Shown here: piece by piece, positions 13,301 to 22,360 of the stretch
Position numbering within the stretch: the first letter of the stretch is position 1
Layout of the letters: the number at the start of each line of letters is the position of its first letter
Origin: Gordius sp. MW1
Taxonomy: Eukaryota; Nematomorpha; Gordioida; Gordea; Gordiidae
Direction of reading: 5' to 3'
NCBI GenBank assembly: GCA_964036665.1
Contig: OZ038532.1
Span: 3,348,001-3,412,000, forward strand
DNA: 64,000 nucleotides
Position numbers and translations under genes: made by a program
The notes under the pieces: model-generated
Database searches by the model: none
The model's input: only the letters and a program-made list of their open reading frames with translations
What the model was told of the DNA's origin: nothing

Positions 13301-16300
13301 ATTGGCCAAAATGTGATTCGAAAATTTTTTTTTTTCGTTTTTTTTTGACTTATGAATTTATATCCACTTTTACCGTGTCCTGGCTGCTTACCAATGAAAA
13401 AAAATGACCATTGGCCAAATTTTATATATAACCTAAAAATTTATTATAGATGGTCTAACAGACAGCCAACTAACTATGTAATATATATTTTTAACCTTAT
13501 AAATGCATATATATTTTTTTATTGGGTTAATATATTTCATTTAATTAGATTGTCATTTCATAGAAAACCTAAAATGTAATATTTAAAAAAATAATATAGG
13601 TATTAGATTCTAATTTACGATAAAATATATCGATAGAAACTAACACAAAATTCGAAACCTCCTTCAAAGGTATAATCATAGCCCGTTATTTCTAATTAAA
13701 TTGAATCTACTATTAAACTCAAACATGAATTTTACTTTATTAGATGGCGCGCGTAAGTTTATATAATTAGTAAAATTTTTGTACGTGTCATAGATATTAC
13801 ACCGCACGTGTGTCAGGGAAATGTCCGATATTTTTAAAATGAAAAGGTATTTTAGGAATCTGAAAAGGTTATTTTACCCCCGGCCGCCCTGGGCACCTAC
13901 GGGTAAAGTTTCGAGCGAATCGGGCTGGTAGTTTAAGAATTTAGCCCTTTTTTAAAACTAAAAAAATATTTTTTTTTTAATTTTTTTTTTACATTAAATT
14001 AATATTTTGTTTTTGTTAATACCATTGATAATATGACTTTTTGACCGTCCGCTGGCTACTGACCGACGAAATATATTGATTTTCTAAACATAAAACACAA
14101 CTTTATTATTTCATTATCTATATAAATAACATAATAACTTCTACTATTTTAAAGCCAGCATGGTATAGTGGTTATAACGCCGGCTTGTGAACTCGAGGTG
14201 TGGGGGTCAAGTCAGGGAGGGGACAAATTTTTTTTTTAAATTTTTTTAAATTAAATTAATATTTGTTCATGTTAATACCAATGATAATATGAATTTTTGA
14301 CCGTCCGCTGGCTACTGACCAATAAAAAAATGACCATTGGCCAAATAAATCGAAATTTTTTTTCGTTTTTGAATTGGTTAACATTGATAATTACCCTATG
14401 TCCTCCCCTACAAGGGCCTATAACTAATTAACTAATTATTTTGCATCTAATACCCCCTATAGGCATTCTCGCCCCTTCCCACCTTTCTCGCCCATAAATT
14501 GCATAGCAAATATGCTACGTTTATACGGAGTATAGAAGAGTTCCACCTTCCCCTCTTCCCTTCCCCTCTTCCCTTCCCCTACTTCCCTTCCCTTCTCCCC
14601 CTTCCCACGAGGGCCGAAGGCCCGAGTTTTTATGTCATGCGTCTGAAATGTGAATCTGCTGTGTGTGAATTTGAAGTTAAGACACGGCTATGTTATAATC
14701 CGTAAGACGATTTTGGGGGCAAAATCCTATATTAAGACAAGCCCTCTAAAAAATAAAGCCAAATATGGCGAAACACAAACATAGGTTAGAAAGGGGGGGG
14801 GGACAAACAGGTATTTTAAGTTTCAAAAAAAGCGAATAGAACTATTTCTTATTATTTGCTTTACATATATCCTCTCTACGTATGAACACAATTCTTATCA
14901 CGTATTCAGACGTGGAAATCAGTGGTGAAAACCGATCCAAAGCAAACCAAGATGTATGAAAGTCAAAATAATAGTCATAGCGAGGATCAATTGTTTTTCA
15001 TCAGCTTCGCGCAAGTATATAAAATAGCCTTACTACCAATTTTGTCACTCACTACCATCTTGAATTTAATTTTATAAGCATTTTTTACACTTAGTAGAGC
15101 TAGTGTTAAAAGCGGCTGGGTTTTGTTTGATTAAACATAAATAAACCAAATATTTTTTGATCTGTTTTTATTAATAGCATAAATAGACGAAAGTCTATTT
15201 ATGTTTAGTCTTCTAAAACCAAATATCGACCAAACAAAACCCAGCCGTTTTTACAACACTATTAGAGCCATGGGCGGAGGCAGGATTGAAATTAAAAGAA
15301 GAGAGGGGCAATAATGAATTTGGGAGGGCAAAATGATTAATTTTTGTAATTTTAGTCATAATTTTAATAAATATTTGGATTTAGAGGAGGGCAGCTGTCC
15401 CCTCCCCCCCCCCCCCCCCGTCTACGCCCATGATTGTTACTAAGAAATTTTATTTTTTGGTTTATGTTAGGGCATTCGCAAGCATTTTTATGCAAGGAAT
15501 AGAGGGTTTTGAGTTAATCAGCAATATATCTATTAAAGTTAATATATTATGCTTAAAAAGTGTAAAATGAACAACTTACCAAAGAAATGCCAAATTTTAC
15601 AAAGATATATAAAAAAGTGCTGGTAATTTTAAGTAACAATATTTTACCAATTAAAAAAATGTCAATAAAAAATCATTTAAAAAACATAATATTTGATTCT
15701 TACGTCATGTTTTTTATGGCAATAATTAAATGGTCAATAAAATAAATGTATTAATTAAAAAATGGTGAAGCAAATAAAGTGGAGCACTAAATTAAAACTT
15801 TATCAAGCTAACAAAAAAAATTGGATTTAAAAAATTGTTATTAATCTCTTAATATTTTATATATACATTATTTGTTTACCCAAATAAGTAGTGTAGTTAA
15901 TAAACCTTTAAAAGGAGATAATAAAAATCATAAGTTAGGTTTGCCTGATTCATTAAATATTGGTGAACCTATTTACGGCCAAAAATTAAATTCTAAAAAT
16001 AGGTAAAACTTTTGGTCTGTCTTGAGGATTTACATTATGTTACGCTAATCTAAAAGATACAAAATATAGAGTTAAAAAACAATTAATCTACACTAACATT
16101 TAGATTAAAAAGATAGATTTTTTTTAATTCAAGGCTCAAATTAACTTTAATATTTGTTTTAAATTTATAATGTAGGGTGTAATAAATATTTGTCTATATT
16201 TAATATAATTTAGAACTGGTGCAGTTTGTCAACACATCAAGAATACCATGAAACAATGTTTGGTAGTCATCCTCCAAGCAAATTTAGGTAATAGTTTTTA

Positions 16301-16430
16301 AATATAGATTTTAATATAAAATAGAGTACAAGGTGCAATAAAAAATTTTGACAAATTTTCAAAAACCTTTTCCTGCCAAAAACCATGTAACATGACCAAT
16401 GAAAACGAGATCTGCAATGTTTACCTATGA
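4302..16430 (+). CDS. M13-family zinc metallopeptidase (neprilysin/ECE-like), 15 visible exons
   Basis: Exons: 4302-4465, 7097-7593, 8064-8156, 8201-8349, 8578-8858, 9378-9427, 9478-9546, 9644-9713, 10257-10308, 10354-10421, 10867-10994, 11039-11104, 14910-15014, 16214-16287, 16325-16430. They join in frame to about 656 codons, close to an M13 ectodomain. Seen: the N-terminal DPCTNFYDYACGGW block, the QLFFISFAQ block, the VNYGGIGQIIGHEIFHALD zinc site (HExxH) in the tenth exon, and the third ligand Glu in NNLDEIIADND (family GENIADNGG), 61 residues after the first His. Divergent: the substrate-binding NAFY is NICH, and the CxxW end is CNVYL. Family knowledge: M13 enzymes are type II membrane or secreted peptidases that cut small peptides. 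The membrane anchor exon was not found. The 9378-9546 junctions are the least certain. The introns of 37-50 bp are unusual next to multi-kb ones. Confidence 0.9.
4617..6209. mobile_element. Palindromic hAT-like element with G/C-run minisatellite arms (family E)
   Basis: It lies in the first visible M13 intron. The ends CATAGACTAGATAGACTG.. and ..CTATATCTAGTCTATG are inverted copies extending about 130 bp, each including the conserved GCCATCTTGAAGATACATTA block. A perfect 8-bp duplication, TGTATATC (4609-4616 and 6210-6217), brackets them. Inside, a tandem repeat with the words TAATTTTTTACCCTCTTTCT and CCCGGGG/GATGCCGGGG runs C-rich up to about 5330, then continues as its reverse complement from about 5440, with only about 100 bp of unique sequence at the centre. 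Open frames here are Pro/Gly-rich reads of the satellite. Confidence 0.85.
6505..6680. repeat. MITE fragment, CATGGGCGTAGCCAG family
   Basis: The left end GCATGGGCGTAGCCAGCATT is followed by the family's GGCAAAATGATCATTTT and GGGGGGCAGCC blocks. The right end is not recognisable. It lies in the first visible M13 intron. Confidence 0.6.
9841..10130. mobile_element. Complete MITE, CATGGGCGTA family (family C), 8-bp TSD
   Basis: Its inverted ends CATGGGCGTACGCAG and CTGCGTACGCCCATG are exact complements. They are flanked by the perfect duplication CTAACAAT (9833-9840 and 10131-10138). The inner part is runs of G and C with T-runs. It sits in the M13 intron between 9713 and 10257. It is the best-preserved copy of this family here and shows that the family makes 8-bp duplications. 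Confidence 0.88.
11280..11690 (-). mobile_element. LINE fragment, RTE-like, 3' region of reverse transcriptase ORF
   Basis: The reverse strand encodes broken pieces resembling the downstream part of an endonuclease-reverse transcriptase ORF. The same DNA words recur at 28150-28520 in a longer LINE on the minus strand (for example CCCTTTCCACGTG and GTTTAATGCCCATGTTTCAC). There are many stops, so it is dead. It lies in the M13 intron 11105-14909. Confidence 0.6.
12780..13430. repeat. Minisatellite, about six units of 103-130 bp, each with a palindrome
   Basis: The unit contains TGGCTGCTGACCAATGG, an A-run, then TGACCATTGGCCAAAATG, followed by a T-run and GACTATTATGAATTTATATC. CCAATGG and CCATTGG form a short hairpin in each unit. 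Unit starts (TGGCTGCTGACC or close) fall near 12806, 12936, 13046, 13170, 13273 and 13381. Two outlying half-units occur at about 14045 and 14300. Confidence 0.85.
13800..13980 (-). mobile_element. Helitron-derived fragment
   Basis: About 170 bp closely matches the subterminal region of the complete Helitron at 50030-50792 (shared GGGAAATGTCCGATATTTTT, GGCCGCCCTGGG, CGAATCGGGC, TTTAGCCCTTTTT). Neither Helitron end is present here. Confidence 0.7.
14154..14222 (+). tRNA. tRNA-His-like pseudogene or SINE head
   Basis: TGGTATAGTGGTTATAACGC resembles an A box and D arm. TTGTGAA could present a GTG (His) anticodon. GGGTCAAGTC resembles a B box. The acceptor and anticodon stems do not pair, so it is not a functional tRNA. 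It could be a tRNA-derived promoter of a short interspersed element, but no tail or second copy was seen. Confidence 0.35.
15101..15261. mobile_element. hAT-like MITE, TAGTGTTG family
   Basis: It starts TAGTGTTAAAAGCGGCTGGG and ends with the inverted ..CCCAGCCGTTTTTACAACACTA. The flanks AGTAGAGC and TTAGAGCC are a weak, partly matching duplication. It lies in the last large M13 intron (15015-16213). Confidence 0.7.
15268..15432. repeat. MITE, CATGGGCGTAGCCAG family
   Basis: It begins CCATGGGCGGAGGCAGG, has the GGCAATAATGAATTTGGGAGGGCAAA block and a long C run, and ends TCTACGCCCATG. It directly follows the TAGTGTTG element in an M13 intron. The rest of that intron (15433-16213) is AT-rich with nothing recognised. 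Confidence 0.7.
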
Positions 16431-16554
16431 CTATTATAAATTAGATCATATGTTATATAATACATTTACTTCGTGATAATAATAATTTATTAAATTGCAA
16501 TTTATAAGTTATATAAAAATATCTATATCATAATTAATATATCATCAACATATT

Positions 16555-16847
16555 TTAAAAATCTGACACTCTTCCTTTCCTCTCCCAATCCCCATATCGT
16601 GTAGGCTCTGGACCCATTGGGCCACCAATTTCTCCTGTCTCAGGATTCATGCCATTTGGAAAGGGTTTATATTTAAAAAACGGAACTTCTTTCTCCTGAT
16701 CAGAATTTAGGTCTACATTTGTCTCACCATTTTCTTTGTTATGTCTATCATCTGAATTATGTAATATTCAAAAATAGAAATTATTTACTTGAAAGATATC
16801 TTTGATAAAAATAAGACGACGCATAGTCTAAATCCTGCAAATAACAT
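16555..16847 (-). CDS. SDHAF4: Succinate dehydrogenase assembly factor 4 (SDHAF4)
   Basis: Two exons on the minus strand: 16847-16789 and 16744-16555, joined over a 44-bp intron (GTAAAT..ATAG), giving about 82 codons. The C-terminus carries the family signature [19 protein letters not shown] followed by [11 protein letters not shown] and a stop, so the family call is secure. SDHAF4 is a mitochondrial matrix chaperone that binds flavinylated SDHA and helps it join SDHB in complex II (established knowledge). The first exon, [13 protein letters not shown].., is a plausible but short import signal; start and first exon are inferred. An AATAAA lies about 60 bp past the stop on the coding strand. 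The gene is convergent with the M13 protease, stops 124 bp apart. Confidence 0.85.
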
Positions 16848-17152
16848 AATTATATACCAAACGGTTATAATTACCTTTAATCTAGTTTTTAGGGAAAAAT
16901 TAAATAACAAACTGTGTAAATTATGGCGTAGCCAACTCATTACATATGTATATTAACTCGTCGGGTGTGAACTTGCGCATTTACCCATAGACTAATATTA
17001 GTCTATGCATTTACCTTAGTGATATGGATAAGGGTATGTCGTTTATTAGGCTATAGCTGTTAGTCTACATTCAATAGCGCGGCCTTCTCTGCGTTTTTAA
17101 GTTGTAAGATTAGGTCTAGCTGTCAAAAATTATAGAGTTTGAGAGTTGTAGG

Positions 17153-18217
17153 TAGAGAACTGCAAAGTCACTTTTTTCAACCCGAACCCGACCCGACCCA
17201 ATTATTTTTAAATTTTCAACCCTAACCCGACCCAAGAGCATCTTAAATTTTTCGGTCAAAAACCCGACCCGACCCAAAATCATTAAAAAAAATTTAACCC
17301 GAGCCCGAATGCATTTTAAAATTTTCAACCCAAACCCGACCCGGCCTGATCCTAAAGAGTTGAAAAAAATTTTAACCGAATTCCTTTTGAACGTGTTTTA
17401 AATTTTAGTATCGAACGCGAGAATAAGAAAAATTGCGGTTTGCATGGGCGTAGACAGGGGGTGGCAGGGACGGGCGGATGGCTCCCTCTAAATCCAAAAA
17501 ATCTTAGATAATTTATCAAATTATGGCTAAAATTAAAAAATGGTCCCTTAATAATTATTACCCCCCCCCCTCTAATTTCAATTTTCTGGCTACTCCTATG
17601 AGGGTGTTTAAAATTTAAACAAATTAAACTGCGATTTATGAAAATAATTGATTCCACAGATTTTGATTACTAAATTTATTTTAATGGTTTATTATAGAGA
17701 TATTTAAATATATATATATGATGCATATATCTTGTCACATTAAATGAATTAATTAATATAATTTAAACATAATCTTATTTGTTTTATGCATATATAGTTT
17801 AAATTTATAATCAACTACAACTTCACACTATTTAAATAGAATTTAAAAATATCATTTTGTTGATATATTTTACCTTTCACGAGTCAAATTTAAATTTGCG
17901 TTGAAATTAAAACAATCAGATTTAAAAAAACAAAAGGAATTTTAATTAACTTAATTAATGATCTTCAATTATAAATGTCGATATTTATTAAAGAATATTA
18001 TACATAATATAATTATTTTAAAGATAAGTCCCGTGTATTCTGCAATGTAAGATACATAACCCTTGACCCGACACTTTAAACCAACCCGACCCAAAAACAT
18101 ATTGAAATTTTCAACCTGAACCCGACCCGAAAACATTTCAAAACTTTCAACCCGAACCCGAAGACATTTCTCAATTTTCCACCCGAATCCGGGTCGGGTC
18201 ACCAGTGCATTTTTCTA
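17153..18217. mobile_element. hAT-like element, family A, third copy
   Basis: The left end TAGAGAACTGCA and the degraded right end TGCATTTTTCTA are flanked by the perfect 8-bp duplication GTTGTAGG (17145-17152 and 18218-18225). Subterminal CCCGACCC arrays lie at 17170-17350 and 18060-18200. A CATGGGCGTAG MITE is nested at about 17442-17600. No intact coding frame. Confidence 0.83.
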
Positions 18218-19399
18218 GTTGTAGGTATATATGTGGGATAATTAAATATATTAGAAAACTTGGGACTAGAAATTTTTCAGTAAAACTTTAATAGGCTTGG
18301 AATTAGCACTTGCACCTACAAATAAATGTTTGCGGTGTGAATGGGTTGTTGGAAGTTTTTTCAGTATTAATCTAAATTTTTATATATCTAGTTTTGATAT
18401 AATTTATTTTAGGGGGAATGGTGAGAGGAATGTATGTTGCCAGGGAAAACCGGTGTAGGGTTATTAGATTCAAGCGTAATGTAATTCAAGTGCGTAATAG
18501 AAAGCACTAATTGACTCAAAGCGTAAACATAAACATAATCACGTGATTTTTGCCAAATCGCCATTGGTAATGAACTGTATACAAAAAAATTGAACGCGTA
18601 GAAAACACTCATTACGATATTAATAAACAACCGTAATTATTTTCAAGTAGTGCCATTTTCCAATTTGGAATTAGGTAGGACTCATAGACTAGATAGACTG
18701 CTTATCAACGCACAAAATGTGTACCCTTTTTTCCGCCATTTTGATGAGTACATTGTAAAGTGGTGATTATATAGATATTAGTAATTTTTGTAAATTAAAC
18801 AATCCTAAAAAAATAAATAAAAAATATTGAATTGAGTAGATATCAAAGACAGCATTCTAAAATAAATATCATGTTTGTTTATTAAATATAGCGCCATCTA
18901 TATTATGTATAATATTAATTTATTGACGTTCGTTCAAATTTATTTTAAACTAATGAGTAAATTGACTATTATTGGCCTAAAAATAAAACATTTTTATTCA
19001 ATTTATTTCTTATATTAATTCTTAATTTTTGATTTATATTACGGGAATGATTATGAAAATAATTTTAAGATTTTTCAAAAATATAAATTAATTAAAATTT
19101 ATAAATGTGTGGTAGTTACAAATTATTAAAATCAATACTTTTGGAGATATAAGCGTTTGGGGTCTCATATACCCCATAAGATCAATTAAGAAAGTTTTTT
19201 TATTTGTCAAATTTTTTACTTAAAATAGGAATTTAAGCATGTGTATAACATAATCAATATCTAAAATTACATTTGTTTATTAATTGCTATGCAATTTATG
19301 GGCTTTATCCATAAAAAACATCGAATATGAGGGCAAAAATCTTCTAAAACGCTCAACAATATCATTAACTAAATATTACTAGAGGATGTTAGGCACAAC
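18218..19399. other. Intergenic stretch with a family E fragment
   Basis: A copy of the family E end (CATAGACTAGATAGACTGCT) starts at about 18683 and includes the GCCATTTTGATGAGTACAT block; its far end is not evident. A TTGCTATGCAATTTATGGGC end occurs near 19272. The 73-codon open frame at 18409-18630 (minus) is hydrophobic but has no recognisable family. Confidence 0.5.
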
Positions 19400-20206
19400 T
19401 AGAGAACTGCAAAGTCACTTTTTTTCAACCCGAACCCGACCCGACCCGAAATCATTTTCAAATTTTCTACCCGGACCCGACCCGACCCGAAATCATTTTC
19501 AAATTTTCTACCCGGACCCGACCCGAAATCATTTTCAAATATTCTACCCGAACCCGACCCGACCCGAAAGCATTTTAAAAACTTCAACCCGAACCCGACC
19601 CGACCCGAAAAATTATAAAAAAATTACTTTCGAGCGCGAAAATTGCCGTGTGTAAAATTAAATCGACTAATAAAAGCCATGATGATTTGTATTCTTTAAA
19701 GGGGATGGTGAAAAAAAACTCATAATTATTTATCTATATTTAGTTTCCTAATATCAAGTAAACTGCTCATATGTTATAGATTTGAGACAACTATTTAACA
19801 TCCATTTATTGTTATTATGAAACCATTAATATATAGCTGATTATAATCAATATAGTAAATAAGATGAAATTTATAGTGACTGTCCAAATGTTTTAAGTTT
19901 GAAGTACAATTTAAGATAAATTCATTTGATATGAAACTTTAAAATAATTATAAGGTAGGGGAGACCGGGGCTATCGTGTCCATAAAATTTCAAAGAGACC
20001 TGGACAAAACATATTAACCTATTTTCATATACTTTTTTCAGAAAAATGTTCTTGTCAGCAGTGTTTATAAAGGGGAAAAAAATTATAGCAACACAGATAA
20101 TAGATTGTTAGTAATAAGGGTTCAAAAAAAAGACAACTTGTATAAATTCGAAAAATGCCCGGGGCTATTCTTATCCCTAAGCGAGGCTATATTATCCTTT
20201 GTATTA

Positions 20207-20770
20207 TTTTGTATTTAAACTTAATAAACCTTTGGTAAAATTATGACCACACACATTGTTTAAAATGCTTTTTCTATTGTTTACAATTTTGACATATAAA
20301 AAAATATCATTATTGCAATAAGATCCATGTGCTTTTGTAATGTTTTGTATTTAAACTTAATAAACCTTTGATTGAAAGATATTAAACTCCTAAATTAAAA
20401 AAATTATGACCACACACATTGGTAAAAATGCTTTTTCTATTGTTTACAATTTTGACATATAAAAAATATCTTTATTGCAACAAGTTCATGTGCTTTTGTA
20501 ATGTTTTGTATTTAAACTTAATAAACCTTTGATTGAAAGATATTAAACTACTAAAATAACAAAATTATAACCAACACATATTGTTTAAAATATTTTATTG
20601 TTTACAATTGTGACATATAAAAAATATCTTTATTGCAACAAGTTCATGTGCTTTTGTAATGTTTTGTATTTAAACTTAATAAACCTTTGATTGAAAGATA
20701 TTAAACTACTAAAATAACAAAATTATAACCAACACATATTGTTTAAAATATTTTATTGTTTACAATTGTG
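20207..20770. repeat. Tandem repeat, about 160-bp unit, inside the pogo-like element
   Basis: GTATTTAAACTTAATAAACC recurs at 20211, 20347, 20508 and 20666 (spacing 136, 161, 158). Each unit also has CACACATTG.. and TTGTTTACAATT..GACATATAAAAAATATC. The array runs into the 3' end of the transposase frame: the stop at about 20760 lies in the last unit. Confidence 0.9.
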
Positions 20771-21272
20771 TGTTGTAGATGTCACAAGGCAAATAGCTAT
20801 ATGAAGCTAATAAAGATGAATAATTATCAAAAAAACATGTGATATTCTGTTCATTAAAACTAGTGGCCCTCAAAATGCTGGTTGGTTCTGGGGTCCTTAA
20901 TGATATTTGAGGGTTTCTTTTAATAAAAGAGGTGAACCAATCAGCACCTGCTGATTCATATTCAGCCCATGAATTAGGCATTGATAAATTAAATTGTACT
21001 GCCATTTGATAAGCCAAATACCTAACCTTAACAAAATTGAGCATAAAAAATTGATATAATACTTGTTTGGGGGTCAAGCCTGAATAAAGCTTTGCCCCCT
21101 TTATAAGGTATGATGCTAATTTTTCCTCCTGCTCCTTATCAAATATCACTCTTGTCTTACGTTCCTTAACAAAAGATTCTCCCTTTTTGAATTTATAGTG
21201 ATATTTTTTTAAAGTTGAATAGCTAAAGTTTGTTTGTTTAGCTATATGTTTTAAGCTAATCTTTTGTTTCAT
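20760..21272 (-). pseudogene. Truncated pogo/CENP-B-like transposase, DNA-binding half
   Basis: An open frame of 170 codons from a Met. The N-terminus has a helix-turn-helix (psq-like; residues about 5-32, SLKHIAKQTNFSYSTLKKY). Next comes a CENP-B-type second DNA-binding region with the diagnostic words AGADWFTSFIKRNP and SLRTPEPTSILRATSFN (residues about 109-140), typical of pogo/Tigger transposases. The frame ends about 30 residues later in tandem repeat sequence, so the DDE catalytic domain is missing. It could make a DNA-binding peptide, but no transposition by itself. Confidence 0.8.
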
Positions 21273-22360
21273 GCTTTATAGATTTCACTTTTGATGTTAT
21301 TATCTTGAACAAAATTGGTCTTTCGTTTGTAATTTCGCACCATTTTTAAATGAATGAATCAATTATAGATAATTATAGCCCCGCTCTCAATAGCCCCATG
21401 ACTAAAAAAATTTTTTGCGAGTTGTTTTAAGATAGTCATCTTCAACAAAATTATTTATTCCGAGTGGATTTTTATAGAAAAATTCATACGTTTTTACCTA
21501 AAATTAGTTTCGAGCTTAGAGATTAAATAGTTTCAAAGTTATTAGCAAAATAGAAAAATTAGAAAAAGGAGCTTTTAGCCCCGAAAAACCTTATTTTCTC
21601 TCTTACTTTTTCCCTATATAATTTTTTCCAAAAATTTTTTAAGTATGATATGCGCCTTTATAAAGTACACTTTGTATATAAATTTGACTGGGTACAAATT
21701 AATAACATGGAAATTATTTGAGAAGATAAGTATAGCCCCGAGCTACGTATAGCCCCGGTCTCCCCTATTATAAAAAAAAATTGCACATGAAAAATTTGTA
21801 AAATTATAACTTACTTTTAAGTTGGCTATGTATTAAATGTAATTTAAATTAACGATGAGGATTAGCTAAAACTTCACTGTTAACACTAAAAAAATTTGAA
21901 ATATAACTTTACTGAAATACTTTACCTTTTCATAGTCAAATTAAAAACAGGAGTATAATTTATGTAGTTTGAATTAGTGATGAGAATTAGCTAGCACTTC
22001 AGAGTTTGGAGTTTTAAAATTTAAAAAAAGAGGAAGAGAATTAAATAAATGAATGATCTAAATTAATTGTGCATTTCGATATTTAAAAACACTCTTTGCT
22101 TAGCATTAACATTAATTAAAAAAATAGGTCTCGCGTGTTTTTTACAATGTATAAACCTTGGACCCGACTCTTTAAATTTGACCCGACCCGACCCGAAAGC
22201 ATTTTCAAATTTTTTACCCGGACCCGACCCGACCCGAAATAATTTTCATATTTTCTACCCGGACCCGACCCGACCCGAAATCATTTTCAAATTTTCTACC
22301 CGAACCCGACCCGACCCGAGGTCGGGTCTCGGGTCACCCGTGCAGTTCTCTAGGCACAAC

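Larger units (their letters stand above)
12467..14509. repeat. Composite element bounded by perfect 20-bp inverted repeats
   Basis: TTGCTATGCAATTTATGGGC at 12467-12486 is exactly inverted at 14490-14509. Between them lie a minisatellite (12780-13430), a Helitron-derived fragment (13800-13980) and a tRNA-like stretch (14154-14222). No target duplication is evident. Related ends recur near 19272, 26030 and 43210-43330, so this is a dispersed family. A 60-codon open frame at the left end is a read of the repeat. Confidence 0.55.
19958..21765 (-). mobile_element. Non-autonomous pogo-like (Tc1/mariner) transposon
   Basis: The inverted ends GGGGAGACCGGGGCTAT and ATAGCCCCGGTCTCCCC are exact complements with TA at both flanks (19956-19957 and 21766-21767), as expected for Tc1/mariner/pogo insertion. 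It encodes only the N-terminal part of a transposase (20760-21272, minus); the catalytic part is absent and its place is taken by tandem repeats at 20207-20770. It is nested in a family A hAT-like element. Confidence 0.9.
19400..22352. mobile_element. hAT-like element, family A, carrying a nested pogo-like transposon
   Basis: The ends TAGAGAACTGCA and TGCAGTTCTCTA are exact inverted repeats, flanked by the perfect duplication GGCACAAC (19392-19399 and 22353-22360). Subterminal ACCCGACCCGACCCG arrays lie at 19425-19620 and 22160-22340. Removing the nested 1.8-kb element leaves about 1.14 kb, matching the 1.0-kb empty copy at 1795-2810. Confidence 0.9.

Noticed and set aside
19386..19655. Arg/Pro/Asp-rich frame (TRTRPDP repeats), and similar ones at 17116, 17969, 19399 and 22067
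   Set aside because: These are translations of the CCCGACCC subterminal arrays of family A elements, not genes.
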